Assembly: GCA_029624675.1 (NCBI GenBank)
Contig: JARSSP010000021.1
Coordinates: 1 to 64,000, forward strand
DNA: 64,000 bases
Direction of reading: 5' to 3'
DNA from: Candidatus Contendibacter sp.
Lineage (GTDB): Bacteria; Pseudomonadota; Gammaproteobacteria; Competibacterales; Competibacteraceae
The position numbers and the translations under genes are program-made. Shown here piece by piece: positions 57,011 to 64,000 of the stretch. The notes beneath the pieces are model-generated. The model was not told where the DNA came from. It ran no database searches and was given only the letters and a program-made list of their open reading frames with translations. The stretch's first letter is position 1, and each line of letters begins with the position of its first letter.

Positions 57011-58233
57011 AGATGCCTGAGACTGATTACGACCTCATCATCGCCGGCGGCGGCATGGTCGGTTCGGCGCTGGCTTGCGCGCTGGGACAAGGCGATCTGC
57101 GCATCGCCCTGCTGGAAGGCGCGCCGCTGGAACGCATTCGTCCGGGCGTGGATCTCGATTCACGGGTGTCCGCCATCAGCCGCGCTTCGCAACGCGTCTT
57201 CGCCGCCGTGGGCGCCTGGGACGGCATGACCGCCTGGCGGGTCAGTCCATTCCGGGACATGCGGGTCTGGGACGCAACCGGCTTCGGCGGCATTCATTTC
57301 GATAGCGCCGACATTGGCGAACCCTTGCTGGGGTGGATCATCGAAAATCGAGTGATCCAATACGCCCTGCTGGAACGGGCGCGACAACTGCCGGCGGTGG
57401 ATTTGCTCTGTCCAGCAGTGTTGGAAACCGCCGAGCCTCTAGCCGGAAACGGCTGGCGGGCGCGCTTGAACGACGGGCGCGAATTGACCGCCCGGCTGCT
57501 GATCGGCGCGGATGGGGCGCAATCCAGGGTCCGACAACTGGCCGGCATTCAGACCGGCGGCTGGAGCTACGACCAGCACGCGGTGGTCGCCAACGTGCGC
57601 ACCGCCGAGCCCCATCAGGAGACGGCTTGGCAGCGGTTTCTGCCGACCGGGCCGCTGGCGTTCCTGCCGCTACACGACGGGCGTTGTTCCATCGTCTGGT
57701 CCACCACGCCCGAGCAGGCCGATTCGCTGCTGGCCCTGGACGAGCGCGATTTCGGCGCGGCGCTGGCCGAAGCGTTCGACTTGCGGCTGGGCGCTATCGT
57801 CGAGGTGGGGCCCAGGGCAGCGTTCCCCCTGCGGTTGCAACACGCCCACGCCTATGTCCAACCCGGCATCGCCCTGATCGGCGACGCCGCCCACGTCGTG
57901 CATCCGCTAGCCGGCCAAGGGGTGAATCTGGGACTGCTGGACGCGGCGGCGTTGGCCGAGGTGGTATTGGACGCGCTCGCCGCCGGTCAGGATTTCGCCT
58001 CGTTCAAAACGCTGCGTCGCTACGAACGCTGGCGCAAGGGCGACAACCTGCTGATGCTGGGAGTGATGGACGGCTTCAAGCGACTGTTCGGCAACACCCT
58101 GCCGCCGGTGCGGTTGCTGCGGAACGTCGGTCTCAACCTGACCGACGCCGCCGGGCCGCTCAAGAACCTGATCGCCCGCCGGGCGATGGGGCTGGAGGGC
58201 GATTTGCCGAAGCTGGCGCGAGGCGTGGGCTGA
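57007..58233 (+). CDS. ubiI: UbiH/UbiF/VisC family ubiquinone hydroxylase (UbiI-like)
   Basis: The second 408-residue flavin monooxygenase has IIAGGGMVGSALA, IGADGAQSRVRQ and IGDAAHVVHPLAGQGVNLGLLDA. By position after ubiH it is most likely UbiI, the C5-hydroxylase. UbiF- or UbiL-like activity cannot be excluded. Confidence 0.85.
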   Translation: MKMPETDYDLIIAGGGMVGSALACALGQGDLRIALLEGAPLERIRPGVDLDSRVSAISRASQRVFAAVGAWDGMTAWRVSPFRDMRVWDATGFGGIHFDSADIGEPLLGWIIENRVIQYALLERARQLPAVDLLCPAVLETAEPLAGNGWRARLNDGRELTARLLIGADGAQSRVRQLAGIQTGGWSYDQHAVVANVRTAEPHQETAWQRFLPTGPLAFLPLHDGRCSIVWSTTPEQADSLLALDERDFGAALAEAFDLRLGAIVEVGPRAAFPLRLQHAHAYVQPGIALIGDAAHVVHPLAGQGVNLGLLDAAALAEVVLDALAAGQDFASFKTLRRYERWRKGDNLLMLGVMDGFKRLFGNTLPPVRLLRNVGLNLTDAAGPLKNLIARRAMGLEGDLPKLARGVG

Positions 58234-58234
58234 A

Positions 58235-58987
58235 GTGGCTGAACCGGCCGTTATCGAGGTCGAGAATCTCAGCAAGCACTATGGCCCGGTGCGCGCCGTG
58301 GACGGCGTCAGTTTCACCATCGTCCGGGGCGCTACCTGCGCTCTGCTCGGCGGCAACGGCGCTGGCAAGACCACGACCATCGCCATGCTGCTCGGACTGT
58401 TGCTGCCGACCGGCGGCCAGATTCGGATTCTCGGCGAGGACGTGCCGCGCCATCGCCAGCGGGTGCTGCCGCGCATGAATTTCTCCTCGCCCTACGTAGA
58501 TCTGCCCCAACGGCTGACCGTCGCGGAGAACCTGACCGTCTACGCCCGCTTGTATGGGGTGCGCCGCGTGCGGGAACGGCTGGCGGCGCTGGGACGGGAT
58601 TTGGACATCGACGTTTTTTTCAAGCGTCCCTACGGCAGCCTGTCCGCCGGCCAGAAGACTCGCGTGGCGCTGGCCAAGGCGCTGCTGAACGAGCCGGAAA
58701 TCCTGCTGCTGGACGAACCGACCGCCTCGCTCGATCCCGACACCGCCGACCGGATGCGCCGCATTTTGACCGATTATCAGCGGCAAAGCGGCGCGACGTT
58801 GGTGCTGGCCTCGCACAACATGAGCGAAGTCGAACGGCTCTGCGACCAGGTGATCATGCTGCGGGCGGGGCGAATCGTCGCCACCGGCGCGCCGCGCGAG
58901 TTGATCCACCGCTACGGCCGCAAGGATATGGAGGAAGTGTTCCTCGACATCGCCCGTGGCATTCAGAGCGGCGAGGTCGTCGAATGA
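58235..58987 (+). CDS. ABC transporter ATP-binding protein (ABC-2 type)
   Basis: The 250-residue ATPase starts at GTG. It has Walker [15 protein letters not shown], the signature [15 protein letters not shown], Walker [15 protein letters not shown] and the switch histidine in [11 protein letters not shown]. It is coupled to the permease gene by a four-base overlap. The substrate is unknown. Confidence 0.92.
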   Translation: MAEPAVIEVENLSKHYGPVRAVDGVSFTIVRGATCALLGGNGAGKTTTIAMLLGLLLPTGGQIRILGEDVPRHRQRVLPRMNFSSPYVDLPQRLTVAENLTVYARLYGVRRVRERLAALGRDLDIDVFFKRPYGSLSAGQKTRVALAKALLNEPEILLLDEPTASLDPDTADRMRRILTDYQRQSGATLVLASHNMSEVERLCDQVIMLRAGRIVATGAPRELIHRYGRKDMEEVFLDIARGIQSGEVVE

Positions 58988-59784
58988 ATGGTATCTCCGC
59001 GCGCCGGATCGGGGCGTTGGCGCTGCGTTATCTCTATCTGCTGCGAAGTTCGCGGATTCGCGTCATCGAACTGGCCTACTGGCCGACGGTGCAGATGATC
59101 CTGTGGGGCTTCATTACCCGCTATTTGGCCAGTCACAGCGACGTACTGAACCGGGCCACGGGGTTACTGCTGTCAGGCGTGCTGCTGTGGGACATCCTGT
59201 TTCGCAGCCAACTGGGCCTGTCGGTGGTTTTTTTCGAGGAACTGCACGCCCGCAATCTGGCGCAATTACTCATCAGCCCGCTGCAACCCATCGAACTGAT
59301 CATCGCGCTGATGGCCATCAGCCTGGTGCGGACCGTGCTCGGCGTCGGCATCGCGGTCTTGTTGGCGATCCCGTTCTACGGCTTCAACCTGTTCAGTCTC
59401 GGCTTGCCGCTGGCGGGATTCTTCCTCAACCTGCTGCTGATGGGCTGGGCCATCGGCCTGCTGGTGTCGGCGCTGGTGCTGCGCTACGGCATGGGCGCGG
59501 AAAGCATCGCCTGGGCGGCGATTTTCGCCCTGGCCCCGCTGTGCGGCATTTATTACCCCGTCGCCACCCTGCCCGCCTGGCTGCATCCACTGGCCTGGGC
59601 GCTGCCGGCCAGCCACGTGTTCGAGGGGATGCGGGCGGTGTTGCTGGATCATACGTTTCGGCTGGATTACATGCTCCATGCCCTGCTGCTGAACGTCGGC
59701 TATCTTGGCCTCGGCATCGGTGTATTTCTGGCCACCGTCCAGCAGGCGCGGGAACGGGGATCGCTGCTGCAATCGGGGGAATAG
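58984..59784 (+). CDS. ABC-2 type transporter permease
   Basis: The 266-residue membrane protein has about six hydrophobic segments and belongs to the ABC-2 permease family (ALAPLCGIYYPVATLPAWLHPLAWALPASHVFEG). With the ATPase upstream it makes an exporter. Substrate unknown. Confidence 0.88.
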   Translation: MNGISARRIGALALRYLYLLRSSRIRVIELAYWPTVQMILWGFITRYLASHSDVLNRATGLLLSGVLLWDILFRSQLGLSVVFFEELHARNLAQLLISPLQPIELIIALMAISLVRTVLGVGIAVLLAIPFYGFNLFSLGLPLAGFFLNLLLMGWAIGLLVSALVLRYGMGAESIAWAAIFALAPLCGIYYPVATLPAWLHPLAWALPASHVFEGMRAVLLDHTFRLDYMLHALLLNVGYLGLGIGVFLATVQQARERGSLLQSGE

Positions 59785-59833
59785 CCGGGGAAGAGTGGAC
59801 CTCAGGCGCGATCAGGGCAAGGCATTCGCACCC

Positions 59834-60151
59834 TTAGTCCAGCGGATTTCGCGGCTCAACCGGCGCGCTACGCCAATGCACATCCCGCTGCGGGAAGGGT
59901 ATCTCGATGCCACTGTCGCGCAGCGCCCGCAAGATGCCGTTGTGCAAGTCGTGGGTCACCGGCAGGCGGTTGGCCAGGTCCCGCACGAACACCCGCACCT
60001 CGAATTCCAGCGCGCTCTCGCCGAACTTGAGGAACAGGACCGCCGGCGCCGGCTCCTTGAGCACCAGCGGATGCGCGGTCGCCGCCGCCAACAGCACCTC
60101 GTGGACCCGCGCGGGATCGCTGTCATACCCAACCTCTAAACACACAAGCAA
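59834..60151 (-). pseudogene. MscS-family channel, 5'-truncated remnant
   Basis: The frame codes for the C-terminal cytoplasmic domain of a mechanosensitive channel (EVGYDSDPARVHEVLL, LHNGILRALRDSGIEIPFPQRDVHW). The membrane-spanning part and the pore helix are missing: the homology starts at about 60130 and upstream sequence runs into a stop at 60185. Only a TTG could start it. I take it for a decayed remnant. Confidence 0.8.
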
Positions 60152-60364
60152 ATATCCCGGGTATGCCTTTTCGGTAAAAAACCCTCAGCGGCACGCGCTC
60201 GGCACCGTCGTGCGGGGGTGAATGATTCAGCAACATTGACCATGATAAAACAGAAAAGTGTTCGATGGAGGACTACATTGATTAATATTTAGCATGTTTG
60301 TAACCATCAACTGGCATCGATGGTTCAACGTCATGCCATGCCCGGTTGATATAAGGACGGTGTC

Positions 60365-61579
60365 ATGGATGCGATAACAGATAGTTCCCTGATTTCCGCC
60401 GAACGGAGTCGCGCATTGACCGCCACGCTCTGGTTCCGGCTCATCGCGGTGATGGCGATCCTGGTGGTCGCCGCGTTCCGGCGCTCGCCGTTGGTTTGGA
60501 TACTAGAAGAATTCGCGCTGGTCGCATTGCCGTTGTTTGGCTACAACTTGGCGGCGCTGCTGGGACGTAACCGACTTGCACTCATCCTAACCCGCCGTCC
60601 AGGGTGGCTGGTCGTCGATCTGGCGGTTTCCATCACCCTGTTGACTATCGGGGACGACTGGCGCAATTCCTATCTCTTCTACACCCTGACCACTCTCATT
60701 CTATTCACGATTTTCCTCAATCGCCAAGGTGTCTGGACGGCGGCGATCCTGTTCGCAATCGCTACCTTGATCAAGGATCTCAGCGGGGACGCGCCCGCTA
60801 TGGAAACCTTCGTCATGACTCCCAGGGAAACGCGACTGAGCGTGGTTTTACTTTGTCTTTGCGCGGGCCTGATTCTGGGCTATTTCGATACTTTGCTGTC
60901 ACGCATCGAGCGCCTGGCGCGGGAGCAGATCATCGAAACCCAGCGTCGGGTCACTATCGAGGAACACCAGCGGCTGGCGCTGGGGTTGCACGACGGCGCG
61001 AAGCAGATGGTCCTTGCCCTGCTTCTGCGCTCGCGTGGCCTGTTGCGACGCCAGGAATGGGATGAGGTCAGCGCGCGGCAGGAACTGGAATGGCTGTGGC
61101 GGGGGCTGAGCTATCTGCAAATCGAGTTGAATCATCTGGTGAAAACTCTCCTGGACCAGGAATCAGCGCCGGCTTGGGAGGTGGACGCCATCGTGCGGGA
61201 GGAAATCCGGCTCGTGACGGCGCTGACCGGAGGCCATTGGACGCTAGATGTCTCCATGACGGAACCGACTTTTCTCTCCACCCGGCACCGCGACGCACTC
61301 CGGCATTTTCTGGCCGAGGCGCTGATGAACACCTGGAAACACGCGGGCGTGGCCGCTGGCGAGGTCGAACTGCGCCAAGGGCAGAACGAAATCATGCTCG
61401 CCATTGCCGACCGGGGTTGTGGATTCGACCCCGCAACGTCGGGTAACCAAGGGACGGTTGGTCTGCACAGTTTGCGGCATCGCGCCCAGGAGTTGGGTGG
61501 GAACCTCGAACTGAAGAGTCAACCGAATGCGGGTTGTCGGCTCGTATTGTGGTTTCCCGTCCACCCACCAGCCGTATGA
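60365..61579 (+). CDS. sensor histidine kinase (NarX/HisKA_3 type)
   Basis: The 404-residue protein has five to six membrane segments (residues 20-175), then a HisKA_3 domain with H209 in LGLHDGAKQ, and an HATPase domain with EALMNTWKHAG, ADRGCGFDP and GTVGLHSLRHRA. No periplasmic sensor loop of note is seen. It precedes the response regulator by 66 bases and is its likely partner. Confidence 0.93.
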   Translation: MDAITDSSLISAERSRALTATLWFRLIAVMAILVVAAFRRSPLVWILEEFALVALPLFGYNLAALLGRNRLALILTRRPGWLVVDLAVSITLLTIGDDWRNSYLFYTLTTLILFTIFLNRQGVWTAAILFAIATLIKDLSGDAPAMETFVMTPRETRLSVVLLCLCAGLILGYFDTLLSRIERLAREQIIETQRRVTIEEHQRLALGLHDGAKQMVLALLLRSRGLLRRQEWDEVSARQELEWLWRGLSYLQIELNHLVKTLLDQESAPAWEVDAIVREEIRLVTALTGGHWTLDVSMTEPTFLSTRHRDALRHFLAEALMNTWKHAGVAAGEVELRQGQNEIMLAIADRGCGFDPATSGNQGTVGLHSLRHRAQELGGNLELKSQPNAGCRLVLWFPVHPPAV

Positions 61580-61645
61580 CCCGTTCGGTCAACTCTCGTC
61601 GCTGTATGGGTAATTTTACCCAGTCTTTCCTAATGGATTCTTCTC

Positions 61646-62326
61646 ATGGCAAACCCACTTATGACGAGTAGGGTGGTTCTCGTGATCAAAATCTTCGTCT
61701 TTGAGGATTCCTGGATGTGCCGGGAGGCATTGGTGGCCGTGCTCGGTCAGGAGACCGATTTGCAAATCGTGGGCGCGGCGGCGACGGTGGCCGAAGGGTT
61801 GGCCGCGCTGCCGACCGCCCAGCCCGACGTGGTGGTGATGGACCTGCGCTTTGGTCAGGGGGTAGAGGGCATCGTGGCCACCCGGCGGGTCAAGGCGCTG
61901 TTGCCGAATGCCCAGGTCATTATCTTCACCGACTTTCCGCAAGACGCGGACTTGGAGGAAGCGATCCAAGGGGGGGCGACTGGATTTCTGCTCAAGCAGG
62001 AAGTGCAAGATCCGGCCGTCATTGTGAGCGCCATTCATGCCGTGTACCTGGGTGAAGCCTATTTGACTCCAGTCTTTGCGACCGAGGTGGTGCAAAAAAT
62101 AAAAGGCAGACTGCCGCCACATCATTCTCATAACCATTTAACCTTGCGCGAGGTGGAGATCCTGAACTTGATTGCGGATGGTTTGGAAAACAAGGAAATC
62201 GCGCGATCTCTTCACATTTCTGAACACACGGTTGCTAATCATGTCAACGCCATTCTATCCAAGTTGAATGCGAGAAATCGCACCGATGCGGTGGCGATAG
62301 CACGACGCAAGGAGGTGATTAAATAG
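61646..62326 (+). CDS. LuxR-family response regulator
   Basis: The 226-residue protein has a receiver domain (acidic E20 D21, phospho-acceptor D66 in VVVMDLRFG) and a C-terminal LuxR helix-turn-helix (LTLREVEILNLIADGLENKEIA, SEHTVANHVNAILSKL). The ATG at 61646 is used; GTG at 61682, after AGGGTGG, is an alternative. It pairs with the kinase upstream. The repeat-protein gene 121 bases downstream may be a target. Confidence 0.92.
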   Translation: MANPLMTSRVVLVIKIFVFEDSWMCREALVAVLGQETDLQIVGAAATVAEGLAALPTAQPDVVVMDLRFGQGVEGIVATRRVKALLPNAQVIIFTDFPQDADLEEAIQGGATGFLLKQEVQDPAVIVSAIHAVYLGEAYLTPVFATEVVQKIKGRLPPHHSHNHLTLREVEILNLIADGLENKEIARSLHISEHTVANHVNAILSKLNARNRTDAVAIARRKEVIK

Positions 62327-62447
62327 CCAAAATTGGACAAAAGGAATGCCGCTCTGCTGATACTCAACTTTCCAGTATAAACAGCACATGTTGAGATAAA
62401 CTGAAAAATGTTACACCCATTTGACCACACCAATTGGGAGAAAAGCC

Positions 62448-63842
62448 ATGTTTAACAAGCGATTCTACTCTTTAGGGGTGTTGGCTTTATTTGCCCCGAG
62501 AAGTTGCCACAGTGGAGATCATTATCTCAAAGTCCTTAATGTCCTCTGTTTAATAGCGACTTTAATGCTCAGCATTATAAGTCCAGCCGAAGCACAGCAA
62601 TCCCAACCTGATCCTGGCCTTGCAGGAGGGACTATTAGCCAGATGAGCGTGCCGCAGGAAAATGCCGCAACCGCTCCCACCGTCAAGACCATCGGCCTCT
62701 ACAACCCGGCCACCAGCCTCTTCTACCTGCGCAACAGCAACACTACCGGCATCGCCGACCTGACCTTCGGCTACGGTCTTCCCGGCGCCGGTTGGCTGCC
62801 CCTCGCGGGCGACTGGAACGGTGACGGCGCCGCCACCATCAGCCTGTACAACCCGGCCACCAGCCTCTTCTACCTGCGCAACAGCAACACCACCGGCATT
62901 GCCGACATCAAATTTGGCTACGGTCCACCGGGCGCCGGTTGGCTGCCCCTCGCGGGCGACTGGAATGGCGACGGCGCCACCACTATCGGTCTGTACGACC
63001 CGGCCACCAGCACCTTCCACCTACGCAACAGCAATACCCAGGGCACCGACGATCTAACCTTCAGCTACGGTCCGCCCGACGCGGGCTGGCTTCCCGTCGC
63101 GGGCGACTGGAACGGCGACGGTGCCGCTACCATTGGCCTGTATAACCCAGCCACCAGCGTTTTCTACCTGCGCAACAGTAACACCACCGGCATCGCCGAC
63201 CTCGCCTTCGGCTACGGTCCACCGGGCGCGGGCTGGCTTCCCATCGCCGGCGACTGGAACGGCGACGGCGTCGCCACCATCGGCCTGTACAACCCGGCCA
63301 CCAGCGTCTTCTACCTGCGCAACAGCAACACCACCGGCATCGCCGACCTCACCTTCGGCTACGGTCCACCGGGCGCGGGCTGGCTTCCCCTTGTAGGCAA
63401 TTGGGAATGTGGTACTAACTGTGGGGGTGCACGATGGACTGTGTATAATCAGCTATGTTGTAGTAATGGGGCTCCTCTTACGTTCTCGGTTACTATTGAT
63501 AGCGTAACAAGACGTTCTATATCGAGTAACTGTAGCACAGCCCCCACCCTTGAAAGCTTTGCCACAACGTCGGCAGGTGTGAAGTCTTTTTCAGCAACAT
63601 TATCAGGGTGTGGCAGCGCCAGCGGTAGTGGGAGTGTGACCTTTGTTAACAATGCTTGCTATCTATTTGTTGCTGATTTGCAAGGTGGGCAACCAGTAAT
63701 AAAAATTGGCACAGTCAACTGCTCATCTGCCGCCAGTGCGAGTACCTTGATGGAATCCAATGCAACGCCGATGGCAATCTATCCGTGTTATTCTGATGGG
63801 GACAGCAGCATTGAGTTTTTAAAAAATTCAACCTTCCCCTAA
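62448..63842 (+). CDS. secreted protein with five 49-residue repeats
   Basis: The ATG at 62448 has GGGAG nine bases upstream (464 residues). A hydrophobic stretch (VLNVLCLIATLMLSIISPAEA, 30-50) looks like a signal peptide. From residue 81 five near-identical 49-residue units follow, each with TIGLYNPATS, FYLRNSNTTGIADL, FGYGPPGAGWLP and GDWNGDG (a DxNxDG calcium-type loop, like FG-GAP/VCBS repeats). The C-terminal 140 residues are cysteine- and serine-rich, with lower GC, and unrecognised. A beta-propeller surface or secreted protein is likely. Confidence 0.8.
   Translation: MFNKRFYSLGVLALFAPRSCHSGDHYLKVLNVLCLIATLMLSIISPAEAQQSQPDPGLAGGTISQMSVPQENAATAPTVKTIGLYNPATSLFYLRNSNTTGIADLTFGYGLPGAGWLPLAGDWNGDGAATISLYNPATSLFYLRNSNTTGIADIKFGYGPPGAGWLPLAGDWNGDGATTIGLYDPATSTFHLRNSNTQGTDDLTFSYGPPDAGWLPVAGDWNGDGAATIGLYNPATSVFYLRNSNTTGIADLAFGYGPPGAGWLPIAGDWNGDGVATIGLYNPATSVFYLRNSNTTGIADLTFGYGPPGAGWLPLVGNWECGTNCGGARWTVYNQLCCSNGAPLTFSVTIDSVTRRSISSNCSTAPTLESFATTSAGVKSFSATLSGCGSASGSGSVTFVNNACYLFVADLQGGQPVIKIGTVNCSSAASASTLMESNATPMAIYPCYSDGDSSIEFLKNSTFP
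62688..63410 (+). repeat. tandem 147-bp coding repeat, five units
   Basis: Units start at 62688, 62835, 62982, 63129 and 63276. They are nearly identical at DNA level; the third unit differs most. The last unit ends without the WNGDG loop. High DNA identity suggests recent duplication or gene conversion. Confidence 0.93.
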
Positions 63843-63944
63843 TCCCGAATGACGGCATCGATTCATAGCCTTATATATCGGTGAGATGGTGATTTACTAC
63901 GAGTAAGCGCATGGGGGCTGGATTGAAGAATGAAATCTCGAGCA

Positions 63945-63974
63945 GGGGATTTCGCTTCGCTCATCCACCCTACC
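63945..63974. repeat. GGATTTCGCTTCGCTCATCC-type dispersed repeat
   Basis: In the 158-base stretch after the repeat protein I see no gene. GGGGATTTCGCTTCGCTCAT then CCACCCTACC resembles, from memory, a short repeat common between proteobacterial genes. Confidence 0.35.
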
Positions 63975-64000
63975 TTGCTGCTTAAGGTCGGCCACCAGCA

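Noticed and set aside
62688..63410. CRISPR-like or satellite array
   Set aside because: Units are 147 bp, contiguous and coding, with no spacers; it is a protein repeat.

Overview
The window is about 64 kb of a GC-rich gammaproteobacterial chromosome. The placement rests on synteny: pepP-ubiH-ubiI with ygfB, the zapA / 6S RNA / ygfA block, rpiA next to ilvA, yajC-secD-secF, and aroQ-accB-accC-prmA. The gene content and the mix of envelope functions would suit an environmental lineage such as Competibacteraceae or Chromatiales, but that is inference. Coding density is high and most genes are ordinary chromosomal genes.

Layout. 0-6.4 kb: a lipopolysaccharide core / O-antigen block (WaaE-type GT2, two GT4, GT9 heptosyltransferase, O-antigen ligase, ELM1-family protein). 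6.5-12.1 kb: zf-CHCC protein, ilvE, glnE, DUF945 protein. 12.2-14.3 kb: groES-groEL under a sigma70-like promoter with a perfect CIRCE operator and a strong terminator. 14.4-22.6 kb: MASE1-PAS-GGDEF diguanylate cyclase, then cutA-dsbD and aroQ-accB-accC-prmA. 22.7-31.5 kb: an unusual tail-anchored response regulator, secF-secD-yajC, pbpC, and an RRM protein with a DEAD-box helicase.

31.8-45.6 kb: the most interesting region, an aryl-polyene / xanthomonadin-type gene cluster. It holds ketosynthase plus chain-length factor, ketoreductase, two hotdog dehydratases, ACP, acyl-activating ligase, methyltransferase, GT2, LpxL-like acyltransferase, LolA-like carrier and MMPL exporter. A XanB2-like chorismatase probably makes the hydroxybenzoate starter. 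A polysaccharide deacetylase and an ElyC/YdcF-family protein sit inside the same tightly overlapping run. Together the genes would build an aryl polyene on the ACP, attach it to a lipid and move it to the outer membrane.

45.7-50 kb: a muramidase-like protein, two tandem paralogous porins with matching promoters and their own terminators, and a small AT-richer toxin-antitoxin-like pair (DUF4258 / YgiT zinc finger). 50-59.8 kb: rpiA, ilvA, ygfA, 6S RNA, zapA, a TIGR02449 coiled-coil protein, ygfB, pepP, ubiH, ubiI and an ABC-2 transporter pair. 59.8-64 kb: a 5'-truncated MscS remnant, a NarX/LuxR-type two-component system, and a secreted protein with five nearly identical 49-residue repeats. 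No tRNA, rRNA, CRISPR array or intact insertion sequence was seen.
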